A stretch of 64,000 bases of DNA from an uncultured Ruminiclostridium sp. (GTDB taxonomy: Bacteria; Bacillota; Clostridia; Oscillospirales; Ruminococcaceae): NCBI GenBank assembly GCA_947630175.1, contig CANRGJ010000005.1, positions 145,769 through 209,768 of the forward strand, written 5' to 3'. The notes under the pieces were generated by a model. The model made no database searches. It had not been told where the DNA came from and saw nothing but the letters and a program-made list of their open reading frames with translations. Every line of letters starts with the position of its first letter. The stretch's first letter is position 1. The translations under genes were made by a program, and so were the position numbers. Shown here in pieces: positions 44,471 through 52,437 of the stretch.

Positions 44471-44533
44471 AAGGTTGGATTTTATTATTGGAAGACGATA
44501 TTATATAATTTGAATTTTGGAGGCACAAACGCC

Positions 44534-45142
44534 ATGACCAACGTCGCAGACCATTACGACAAGCTGATAGATGAAGATAACGATCCTTTCCGCGACCCCA
44601 CTCCGTTGAAAGAGTATATGGATAAATGGGACGGAAAGCAGTTTATCGACCTGCTGAATTTATCTCCTGACAAGAACGTCCTCGAAATCGGCATAGGTAC
44701 AGGCAGACTCCCCTGCTGTGTCGCTTCCCACTGCAAAAGCCTTACGGGAATTGACATTTCTCCAAAGACAATTGCCCGTGCGAAAGAAAACCTGTCGTCC
44801 TTTGATAACATATCCTACATATGTGCAGATTTTCTTACCCACGATTTTACCGAGAAATACGACATTATATATTCATCTCTAACATTTATGCACATTTCCC
44901 AAAAGGAACCGGCGATACTCAAAGCGGTGAATTTGCTGAATAGCAACGGTCGCTTTGCTATTTCCATTGACAAAAACCAATCGGACTGTATCGACTTTGT
45001 TGACAGAAGGTTGAAAGTATATCCCGATGATTCTGATAAAGTTAAGGAATGTTTTAAATCGGCGGGTATTGCCTTAGATACGATTGTTGAAACGGAATTT
45101 GCATATTTGATTTATGGGGATAAAACGACAATAAAAGTTTGA
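44534..45142 (+). CDS. Class I SAM-dependent methyltransferase
   Basis: The 202-residue protein has NVLEIGIGTGRLPCCVASHC (SAM motif I), LTGIDISPKTIARAKENLS (motif II with acidic residue), YDIIYSSLTFMHISQKEPA (motif IV/V) and NGRFAISIDKNQ. The substrate is likely a small molecule and cannot be told. GGAGG in tttggaggcacaaac precedes ATG 44534. A possible -10 TATAAT at 44504-44509 lacks a good -35. Confidence 0.85.
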   Translation: MTNVADHYDKLIDEDNDPFRDPTPLKEYMDKWDGKQFIDLLNLSPDKNVLEIGIGTGRLPCCVASHCKSLTGIDISPKTIARAKENLSSFDNISYICADFLTHDFTEKYDIIYSSLTFMHISQKEPAILKAVNLLNSNGRFAISIDKNQSDCIDFVDRRLKVYPDDSDKVKECFKSAGIALDTIVETEFAYLIYGDKTTIKV

Positions 45143-45193
45143 CGGGAAAAATCAGGGTGAAAAATCGGAATTTATATGGGAGGAAACAATAAA

Positions 45194-45388
45194 ATGAATA
45201 AAGCTCATGTGCTACAAATTATCTTTGTAATTGTTCAAGTTTTTGCGTTTATTCCATTAACAGTAGAGGTGCTTGGAGATATGAACCCTGACATTATTTC
45301 CGTTTCGGCGGCTGTAATGGGGGTGGGACTGCTTGGAAACACGATATGCGTTATTATTAGAGCCATTCAAGAATCGAAAAAGAAATAA
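45194..45388 (+). CDS. Small two-helix membrane protein
   Basis: The 64-residue protein has two hydrophobic segments, about residues 5-23 (LQIIFVIVQVFAFIPLTV) and 35-57 (ISVSAAVMGVGLLGNTICVI), then a basic tail QESKKK. GGGAGGA lies upstream of ATG 45194. I recognise no family. It follows the methyltransferase gene by 51 bases and ends at a terminator. Confidence 0.6.
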   Translation: MNKAHVLQIIFVIVQVFAFIPLTVEVLGDMNPDIISVSAAVMGVGLLGNTICVIIRAIQESKKK

Positions 45389-45440
45389 ATTCCCGTTTAT
45401 CAGTGATTTATAAATTCCGATTTTCCCCCACCCAAAATAA

Positions 45441-45486
45441 AACCCGTTCCTCGTCAACCGACGAACAGCGGGTATTTTTTATTTCA
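45441..45486. terminator. Terminator between convergent genes
   Basis: ACCCG and TCGTC (45442-45455) pair with GACGA and CGGGT (45460-45473), followed by ATTTTTTATTT. Confidence 0.7.
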
Positions 45487-45491
45487 AAAAC

Positions 45492-47621
45492 TCAACTATC
45501 CTCCTCGTCCCCGTAAAACAATCCTCTTCCTCCCGTCCCGAAATAAACCCTTCCTGCTTTTCTGTAATCACCGCAAACCGACCCGATATGTCCAAAGCAT
45601 TGCTCGCTGATTTTTTTCCAGCTTTTCCCCTCGTCCGCCGACCTTAACAGCCTGCTGCCGTTCGGAGTATCTACGCTGATAAAAAGCACATCTCCTTTTC
45701 CCATTCCCTGAGCAGAAACAGCTTCGTCCAGCACTTTTTCCGCTTTGAACTCTCCGTTTTCGTAATTCATCTTCCACAGCCCGTAGCTCCCCAGCGCAAG
45801 CCATATTACGCCTTTTTTGCTATATTGACAGCGGATTTCCGTTCTGTTTTTCCCGTCACAAAATCCCATATCAGCAGACGGCAAAGGCGAATGTTTCTGA
45901 TAAAAGCTCTTCCCCTTGTCAACGCTGACAAAAACCTCGCCCTTGTTCCCAAAGCAGTAAAACAGGTTTTCGTCCACCCTGTCAGCCATAGGCTTGAGCA
46001 TTATTTCAGAATTATTTATCTCCCTGCCGTCCAAATCAAAAACCTTGACTTTGTTCCAGCTTTTCCCCAAATCATCGCTGTAAACCACCGCCGCCTCAGG
46101 CAGCCTGAACCACTCGCACAGCGTCCATACTATTTGTTTCCCGTCAGCGGAAAGCGCCGCCCAGCCCGAATTGGTGTTCGGCTTTTCTATCCTTTGGCAA
46201 AGCCCGTCTATATAGTCGCTTATCCCGTAAGGCATTTCACACCGTTTCCAACTGCCTCCTCCGTCAAAGGAAACAGCCGTTCCGCCTTTTGAACTTCCAA
46301 CCCAGTTTCCCCTCGGCGTACAAACTGCAATGTCATTTCTGTCGCTGTAATCAATGTTCATCACGGTGATGAACCGTTTTCCGTTTTCGTCCGTAAAAGT
46401 GTTCTCACATTCCTTGTCAGGCTCTTCAAACGCAAATCCCCCCAGATCGCCCACAGCGTCCAGCAACACAAATCTTCCTTTCACAGGCGAATACACGTTC
46501 ATATGCACCGTTTCCTCTATCCCAAAGCTCATATCCTCAAAATAGGGCTTTCCCGACCGCATTTCCCTTATGCGGAAAACCCCCGTTCCCGTGTTGAAAA
46601 AGAGCATGTCGGTATCAAACGGGTCAGCCTCCAGCGAGCTTGCCCAGTGCATCATAGTGGAGCCGTCGTTGTGCTTGGTATCCATATAGGAGCAATGACA
46701 GCAATAATTTTCGCCGTTATGCGCCCTTATCACCTTTTTCCAGTTTATTCCCAGATCGTGTGAAATAAGCACCGAATCCCCGCCGCTTTCACAAACCGTG
46801 GAAAACGCGATATAATCGCTGTTTGCAGTGATTCCTCCTATTCCGAAATTTCTTCCCAGAATTTCGTATGGAGTAACGTCAACAGCTTTTTTCAGCCCGT
46901 TTCCGCCTATCTCAAACCTCAGTATTTTTCCGAACTTAACTTTTCCGCTGTCGCAGGAAAACGTATCCTCGCTTTCGCCCTTGTTAAAGCCAACATAAAC
47001 ATATTCGCCGAAAGCCGCTGCCCTTATCGCCACATATCCGCTTTCAACATAGTCGGTTTTGCTGAAACTCCTGCCCCCGTCAACGCTTACAAAAAGATTA
47101 TTTTCTTTTTCCGCACAGCCTGCAAGTACCACGTCGCTTCCGTCAATTCCATATACAAAAGTAAACCGCTTGCTTCCCCATAAATCGACCTCTTTCCATC
47201 TTTCTCCCAAATCCTCAGAAACAAGCAGTCCGTCCTTTTCCGATGCGAACAAGAGCCGCTTATCCTTTACACAAAGCCTTTCGCCCGTTCCTCTGCCGCG
47301 GCAGTTAGCGTTCACATAGGCGGGAACCTCACGAAAAACAAAGCTGTCGCCGCAGTCCTCCGAAACACACAGCACGCCTTTCCCGCCGAATTTCCCGCAT
47401 ATCATAAGGAATTTTCCGCCTGACGCCGCCATAGCCAGCGGGGAACCGTTCAGTTCAGCGCAGACAGGCTCCCACCTGTCCTGCCGAAAATCAAATCTGT
47501 ATGCCATTCCCACGTCTGTCCTTGCGTAAAGCAAGCCTTTCCTGCTTTTGTCAAACAGCAGTCCCGTCACAAATCCGCCGCCTATTATGGGAACATTTTT
47601 AAAGCGATATTTCACGTCCAT
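45492..47621 (-). CDS. GH74-like seven-bladed propeller glycoside hydrolase (xyloglucanase-like), no signal peptide
   Basis: The 709-residue protein matches the GH74 plan. The N terminus is NVPIIGGGFVTGLLFDKSRK followed by LLYARTDVGMAYRF (GH74 normally has GGGFVTG and YARTDIGGAYRW). Many BNR/sialidase-like blades follow (SEDCGDSF, SVDGGRSF, SHDLGINW, SFDGGGSW, SADEGKSW). The C terminus is VYFGTGGRGLFYGDEED. Family enzymes cleave xyloglucan, and secreted forms carry signal peptides and CBMs. Neither is present here, so a cytoplasmic role on imported oligosaccharides or loss of export is implied. AAAGGAA precedes ATG 47621. The promoter is at 47660-47688. Confidence 0.8.
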   Translation of the reverse strand: MDVKYRFKNVPIIGGGFVTGLLFDKSRKGLLYARTDVGMAYRFDFRQDRWEPVCAELNGSPLAMAASGGKFLMICGKFGGKGVLCVSEDCGDSFVFREVPAYVNANCRGRGTGERLCVKDKRLLFASEKDGLLVSEDLGERWKEVDLWGSKRFTFVYGIDGSDVVLAGCAEKENNLFVSVDGGRSFSKTDYVESGYVAIRAAAFGEYVYVGFNKGESEDTFSCDSGKVKFGKILRFEIGGNGLKKAVDVTPYEILGRNFGIGGITANSDYIAFSTVCESGGDSVLISHDLGINWKKVIRAHNGENYCCHCSYMDTKHNDGSTMMHWASSLEADPFDTDMLFFNTGTGVFRIREMRSGKPYFEDMSFGIEETVHMNVYSPVKGRFVLLDAVGDLGGFAFEEPDKECENTFTDENGKRFITVMNIDYSDRNDIAVCTPRGNWVGSSKGGTAVSFDGGGSWKRCEMPYGISDYIDGLCQRIEKPNTNSGWAALSADGKQIVWTLCEWFRLPEAAVVYSDDLGKSWNKVKVFDLDGREINNSEIMLKPMADRVDENLFYCFGNKGEVFVSVDKGKSFYQKHSPLPSADMGFCDGKNRTEIRCQYSKKGVIWLALGSYGLWKMNYENGEFKAEKVLDEAVSAQGMGKGDVLFISVDTPNGSRLLRSADEGKSWKKISEQCFGHIGSVCGDYRKAGRVYFGTGGRGLFYGDEEDS

Positions 47622-47659
47622 TTCAGTATTCCTTTCAGATATGGAATAACTTTTTTTAA

Positions 47660-47688
47660 ATTATATCATCATCTTTCTCCCAAATCAA
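47660..47688 (-). promoter_or_regulatory. Promoter for the GH74-like gene
   Basis: On the minus strand TTGATT (47683-47688) and TATAAT (47660-47665) are 17 bp apart. Confidence 0.65.
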
Positions 47689-47711
47689 CACCGCCCGCAA
47701 AAATATTCCTG

Positions 47712-47740
47712 TTGCAAAAATGAAAATTAAGTGATAAAAT
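47712..47740 (+). promoter_or_regulatory. Promoter for the DUF2461 gene
   Basis: TTGCAA at 47712-47717 and TAAAAT at 47735-47740 are 17 bp apart. Confidence 0.65.
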
Positions 47741-47775
47741 AAAAGCATAAATCTAAAAGCAAAGGAAGATAAAAA

Positions 47776-48450
47776 ATGCCTTTTTCCGAAAAAACCCTTG
47801 AATTTATCTTTGAAAATCACGCTCACGACAGCAAAGAGTGGTTCAAAGCCCACAAAGATGATTTTGAACAGTATGTAAGGGAGCCGTTCAGAGAATTTGT
47901 AGCGGCGCTTACCCCCACAATGCTGAAAATAGATGATGAATTTATCTGCGACCCAAAGCGCCTTTCACGAATATACCGTGACGCTCGCTACGCCAAGGGA
48001 AAATCCATCTTCCGTGATTATATGTGGTACAGCTTCGGCAGAAAAAAGGAAAGTATGGTAAAGACCTATCCCGAATATTATTTCAGCGTTTCACCCACAG
48101 GCTTTGATTACGGCTGCGGCTATTACTGCGCTCCCACCGAAACGATAAACGCAATGCGCAAAATGATAATCGAAGGCGACCCTGTTTTTGAAAAAGCAAA
48201 AGCCGCCTTTTTATCTCAAAATACTTTTGAAATGGGCGGAACTGCCTACAAGCGTGACCGTTATCCCGACCAGCCCGAGGAAAACAAGCTCTGGCTCAAC
48301 CGCAAGGATATTTACTTTTCCTGCGCAAGCAGCGATTTTAAAACGCTTTACAGTCCCGACCTGCCCAAGAAGATCGCCCGTGATTTCAAAAAAATATCCC
48401 CTATCTACGACTTTTTCCTGAAAGCCGAACAGATAAAGGATAACGTCTGA
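47776..48450 (+). CDS. DUF2461 family protein
   Basis: The 224-residue soluble protein has the DUF2461 pattern: LEFIFENHAHDSKEWFKAHK, RLSRIYRDARYAKGKSIFRD, PEYYFSVSPTGFDYGCGYYC and KRDRYPDQPEENKLWLNRKD. No activity is established for the family to my knowledge. The gene starts 36 bases after a clear promoter and is followed 14 bases later by a methyltransferase gene, suggesting one transcript. Confidence 0.85.
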   Translation: MPFSEKTLEFIFENHAHDSKEWFKAHKDDFEQYVREPFREFVAALTPTMLKIDDEFICDPKRLSRIYRDARYAKGKSIFRDYMWYSFGRKKESMVKTYPEYYFSVSPTGFDYGCGYYCAPTETINAMRKMIIEGDPVFEKAKAAFLSQNTFEMGGTAYKRDRYPDQPEENKLWLNRKDIYFSCASSDFKTLYSPDLPKKIARDFKKISPIYDFFLKAEQIKDNV

Positions 48451-48464
48451 TAAAGGGAAAATAA

Positions 48465-49067
48465 ATGAAATTTCAGTTTAACGACATAGAGCTTGACACC
48501 TCGCCCGAACTTTTTTCTCCAAATGCTCCCGACAGGGGAACGATTGCTATGCTGTCAAACACGGAAATAAAGCCCACGGACAAGGTGCTTGATTTAGGCT
48601 GTGGCTGCGGTATCGTAGGCATTTTCGCCGCAAAGCTGACAGGAGCAGACAGAGTAACGATGACCGACATTTCCGAAACAGCGGTACAAATAGCAAAACA
48701 AAACGCTGAAAAGAACGGCTTTCCCGAAATAACTGTCATCTGCGGCAACGCCTACGAAAACGTGACCGACTCCGATTTCACTCTTATACTCTCAAATCCG
48801 CCCTACCACACCGATTTTTCCGTAGCCAAGGATTTTATCGAGGGCGGCTATAAGCGCCTTACAACAGGCGGCAGAATGGTAATGGTGACAAAGCGCCTTG
48901 ACTGGTACAAAAACAAGCTGACCTCCGTTTTCGGCGGAGTAAAGGTCAAAGAAGCCGACGGCTACTACGTTTTCACCGCCGAAAAGCGTCCCCGCAAGCC
49001 TGAGACCGAAAAGCCGAAGAAGAACCTGTCAAAAAAGCTCTCCCGCAAATACGGGAGAGCAAAATAA
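48465..49067 (+). CDS. RsmC/YbiN-like small-domain methyltransferase
   Basis: The 200-residue protein has VLDLGCGCGIVGIFAAKLTG (SAM motif I), RVTMTDISETAVQIAKQNAE (motif II), and LILSNPPYHTDF, where NPPY marks methylation of an exocyclic or ring nitrogen of a base, as in RsmC-type rRNA guanine-N2 enzymes. A basic C-terminal tail (KRPRKPETEKPKKNLSKKLS) would aid RNA binding. An RNA substrate is likely but the site is unknown. Confidence 0.85.
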   Translation: MKFQFNDIELDTSPELFSPNAPDRGTIAMLSNTEIKPTDKVLDLGCGCGIVGIFAAKLTGADRVTMTDISETAVQIAKQNAEKNGFPEITVICGNAYENVTDSDFTLILSNPPYHTDFSVAKDFIEGGYKRLTTGGRMVMVTKRLDWYKNKLTSVFGGVKVKEADGYYVFTAEKRPRKPETEKPKKNLSKKLSRKYGRAK

Positions 49068-49075
49068 ATATTCTG

Positions 49076-50314
49076 TTATTTTTTCGTATGTATTTTGTGC
49101 AGCTCCTCCGCCGCAAACTGTAATTCCGTTGGCTGAAACTCCCTGTCGTCGCAGTAAACATAATAACAGCAGTCCCTGTCCGACAGCACTATGCTCCTCC
49201 TGCCCACATTCCGATAGTTATATTCCGTCTGCACTGACTCATATTTTTCAGCAGGGAACAGCAACTCCTTTCCGTTTACGTTCAGCCTGAACCCGCTAAT
49301 ATCATGTATCAGCGTTCCCTCGCCCATTTTGACGAACCCTTTTGAATTAGGAAGCGCCTCCACGTCTGTCTTAAAGCATTTGCCGTATTTTCCCGCGGCA
49401 ATTTCTTTTTTCACGTTTTCTCTTTCCCATTCATACCAGTCGGGAATATGCAGCTTTTCGCCGTTTTTAGCAGAGATAAGCTCACCAAGCTCGCTCATTT
49501 CCCACTTATCGCCGCATTTTTCGCAGAGAAGTGCGGCATTTTCGCTTTTCATACAGTTTTTCCCACCGCAGGAAATGCACTGATAAAGCGGCAAGTGAAG
49601 CCCCTCCGCCCGCTTTTTATAGTCTATCCTGATATTGTTTTCCTTCTGCCATTTGTATTCGTCATACTGCAATTCTTCCTCAATAGCCTTTTGCAGCGCC
49701 TTTTCATCAGCATTTTTCAGCTCGTCTTCGCCGCATATCAGTTTTAGCTCCGCCTCGATTTTGGTTTTTCGTGGGTGGAACTCGTCCCAGAATGGCGATG
49801 CAAGATAGCTCCCATGAATTTTCAGCACCGCCACTGGAACGCCCGCCGTTTTTGCCAGCTTCCCCAGATTTTTCGGGAGCAAAGCGGTGGTGCCCACGTT
49901 TGAGTGCCTTGCCTCAGGGAAAATGAACAGAATATCCTTGTTTTTCCGCAGAACGTGCAATACGTTCATCATCACTGAAACATCGCTTACAAACCGCCTT
50001 TTCCCGATGCACCCCAGCATGCCGTACAGCTTTTCGCCGTAATACATAAAGCCTTCCATATCCGAAACATAGCTTGCCCTGTGAGGAAATACGGTGAGAG
50101 GAGCTATATAGTAATCCGACTCACCCTGATGCGCCGATATGACAAGGAACGGTGGCTTAACGCCCTCCATTCCCGTTTTTGTTATCTTCAGCCCATATTT
50201 TCTTGTGAGGAAAAAAGCCCCTGTCCACATCAGGGGCAAAAGCAAAGCACTTGGTCTTTTGGGTTTTTTCTTCATATCAAAGGGCGTCATATCCCCGCTT
50301 TTGTTTATCTTCAA
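49076..50314 (-). CDS. PlsC-like acyltransferase with C-terminal zinc ribbon extension
   Basis: The 412-residue protein has an N-terminal 1-acylglycerol-3-phosphate acyltransferase domain: a hydrophobic segment (LLLPLMWTGAFFLT), VISAHQGESDYYIAP (HxxxxD catalytic motif) and ILFIFPEARHSNVG (the FPE-R block). After about residue 220 comes a zinc ribbon (CISCGGKNC and CEKCGDKW, about 245-275) and a beta-rich C-terminal domain absent from ordinary PlsC proteins. It starts with TTG at 50314, 6 bases after AGGAG. The acyl acceptor is uncertain. Confidence 0.85.
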   Translation of the reverse strand: MKINKSGDMTPFDMKKKPKRPSALLLPLMWTGAFFLTRKYGLKITKTGMEGVKPPFLVISAHQGESDYYIAPLTVFPHRASYVSDMEGFMYYGEKLYGMLGCIGKRRFVSDVSVMMNVLHVLRKNKDILFIFPEARHSNVGTTALLPKNLGKLAKTAGVPVAVLKIHGSYLASPFWDEFHPRKTKIEAELKLICGEDELKNADEKALQKAIEEELQYDEYKWQKENNIRIDYKKRAEGLHLPLYQCISCGGKNCMKSENAALLCEKCGDKWEMSELGELISAKNGEKLHIPDWYEWERENVKKEIAAGKYGKCFKTDVEALPNSKGFVKMGEGTLIHDISGFRLNVNGKELLFPAEKYESVQTEYNYRNVGRRSIVLSDRDCCYYVYCDDREFQPTELQFAAEELHKIHTKK

Positions 50315-50369
50315 TTTTCTCTCCTGCTATTATTTGGTTTTTTTAAAGTTTTCCTGATATAAAATGGAT

Positions 50370-50909
50370 TCAGTTTCGTATTTGTTCTATAATAAACTTT
50401 ACATTAATAAACTTTACATTTTCCTCAACAGGCTTTGTTCCGTCTACTCGTATAACAGGACAGCTTAACGATCGTACCCATTCTTCCACCGTATTATCAG
50501 CTCTGGATCTGACAAGGTCAAAGAAATTTTCTTCCTGCTCATATAAGTCCCCGCCAGGTAACATTCTGCTGCCGAATTTATTAAAAGAGCGTTCTTTAAC
50601 CCGCTGAAGCCTAATATCCTTAGGAACATCAATAAGCACGGCATATCGGAAAAATTGGCAGATATCCTCTCCATAATCTCCTTTTACAGAAGCAAGCACA
50701 AAATCTTTATGCGCTTTGATCTCACTGAAAAGAAGCTGCTCAACTTCCTTGCGGGTGCGTGGAGAAGCATAAGTATAATGTGGGTCTGTCTTTGGGAAAT
50801 ACAAGTCCTCAATATCAATAAAACAGAAACCCAACTCTTTTGCCAGAGCTTTTCCCATAGTGCTTTTCCCTGCACCGTTTGACCCGCATATAATAATTCC
50901 CGTTCCCAC
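50370..50909 (-). CDS. P-loop kinase-like protein
   Basis: The 179-residue protein has IIICGSNGAGKSTMGKALAK (Walker A), DIEDLYFPKTDPHYTY, which fits a substrate-binding loop of adenylate- or shikimate-kinase-like folds, YAVLIDVPKDIRLQRVKERS (LID-like basic region), and a C-terminal NVKFINVKFI. The last motif comes from a tandem 15-bp duplication (about 50392-50421). The start is GTG 50909 with GAGGAG upstream. The substrate is unknown. Confidence 0.75.
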   Translation of the reverse strand: MGTGIIICGSNGAGKSTMGKALAKELGFCFIDIEDLYFPKTDPHYTYASPRTRKEVEQLLFSEIKAHKDFVLASVKGDYGEDICQFFRYAVLIDVPKDIRLQRVKERSFNKFGSRMLPGGDLYEQEENFFDLVRSRADNTVEEWVRSLSCPVIRVDGTKPVEENVKFINVKFIIEQIRN

Positions 50910-50927
50910 AAAACGCTCTCCTCAGAA

Positions 50928-52325
50928 TCACTTCAGCCTGTTCAGCCCGTAAAACTTCAGCACCTCGGGGAAATCTCTGTACGCAACGTTAAGATCCACG
51001 TTTCCCTTTATTCCGTTCACCTTTCCCTCATGACTGTATTGCCACATATAATATTCAAAATCAACGTCAGGCGGCTGGTCGTTTTCCGTCTGCGCCACCC
51101 ATATAGCGTAGTGATCCTTTAACTTCGTATCTATATAATTCTCCAGCTTCAGCCTGAAAGAATACAGCATAGGATAATATCCTTCATTGGCGACCACCTG
51201 AAGAAAAGCGTCGGATATTTCGGAAATGCTGTCCTCTCCGTTTATCGGTTCTTCTACGTCCATTATGACAGGGTAACTTATCTCATAACCCTCCAGCCGG
51301 GAAACGAAGAACTCAGCCTCCTCCACAGCCTGCTCCACCGACTGGGCATAGCTGTAAAAGTAGACTCCCACATTAACTCCGTTTTTTATAGCGCCCTCCA
51401 TATTCTGCCTGAAAAAAGAATCCTCCTTCGGGCCTGTTCCATCTATATCTCCTCTGCCCACTCGGATTATGGCAAAATCAATGCCACTCTTCTTGACCTC
51501 CGCCCAGTCAATATCGCCCTGTACCCACGACACGTCGATCCCCCTGAGCATAACTTCGTCTTCCTTTGCAAAAAGCTCGGCGGCATACAGCGGGATCTCT
51601 CCGTGCTGGGAATCGTCGTTTACCGTGGCGTCATCGTCCTCGTAAACCGTTCCCGCGTCGGTATAGGAACTTCCTTCCCTTAAATTCAGCTTTCCCGCGA
51701 TGGTGATAACTCCCAGCCTTTCCACCAGGATAGTGCCGCTGCTGTCAACAGCGCCGTCCTTTTCCACGCTGAAATTTCCCGCAACAGTTATCTTCCCGCT
51801 TTTTTCAACGTACATATTTCCGCTTTGCACCGTGGAGCTACCCTTTCCGAAATTGACGTCTCCTGCAGCCGTTATATTGCACCCGCTGTTAAATTTGTTT
51901 TCGGAAAAAAGATTTACCGCCGCCGAAGGCTTTATATCCAGCAGTCCGCTTACATTGACGGAAGAATTTAAGTCCGAATCCACTCTGCCGTAAACGGAAA
52001 GCGTTCCCGTTTCGTCTACGTTTATTTCTCCCAGCGAGCTTATCACGCTTTCATTCCTCATATTCACGCCGCCGTTTATTGTAAAGACAGTCCCCTCGGC
52101 GATTTCCAGCTTCGCTCCGCTTTTCAGCGTCAGAACGGTATCGGCGGGAACAACTGCGTTTTTGCTCAGTCTCACGTTCCCGCTGATTATATAGCTTCTG
52201 TGATCCCTCAGCTCATATATTCCGTCCCATTCCATTTCGGGAGGAGCAGCGAAAACGGCAAAGCCGAAACAGCCCGCAATGCTGAGCACAGCAATAAGCG
52301 TTATGAAAAATCTTACCGCTTTCAT
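50928..52325 (-). CDS. Secreted GH25 lysozyme with N-terminal beta-repeat region
   Basis: The 465-residue protein has a signal peptide (KAVRFFITLIAVLSIAG, cleavage near VFAAP). Residues about 35-240 are regular short beta repeats, each with a Gly turn (YVEKSGKITVAGNFSVEKDG, LGVITIAGKLNLREG), resembling a beta-helix. A GH25 muramidase domain follows from about residue 262: GIDVSWVQGDIDW, FAIIRVGRGD, VGVYFYSYAQSVEQA, PVIMDVEEP (catalytic Asp/Glu) and YYMWQYSHEG. It should cleave peptidoglycan between MurNAc and GlcNAc. GGAGGAGAG precedes ATG 52325. Confidence 0.88.
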   Translation of the reverse strand: MKAVRFFITLIAVLSIAGCFGFAVFAAPPEMEWDGIYELRDHRSYIISGNVRLSKNAVVPADTVLTLKSGAKLEIAEGTVFTINGGVNMRNESVISSLGEINVDETGTLSVYGRVDSDLNSSVNVSGLLDIKPSAAVNLFSENKFNSGCNITAAGDVNFGKGSSTVQSGNMYVEKSGKITVAGNFSVEKDGAVDSSGTILVERLGVITIAGKLNLREGSSYTDAGTVYEDDDATVNDDSQHGEIPLYAAELFAKEDEVMLRGIDVSWVQGDIDWAEVKKSGIDFAIIRVGRGDIDGTGPKEDSFFRQNMEGAIKNGVNVGVYFYSYAQSVEQAVEEAEFFVSRLEGYEISYPVIMDVEEPINGEDSISEISDAFLQVVANEGYYPMLYSFRLKLENYIDTKLKDHYAIWVAQTENDQPPDVDFEYYMWQYSHEGKVNGIKGNVDLNVAYRDFPEVLKFYGLNRLK

Positions 52326-52437
52326 ATCTCTCCTCCTTCAAAAAAACTTATCTTTTCTTATTTTCTCACATTTTCCGACATTTGTAAAGGGGAGAGAAGA
52401 AATTTACATAAAAAGCATATAAATTTTTCTATGTATA

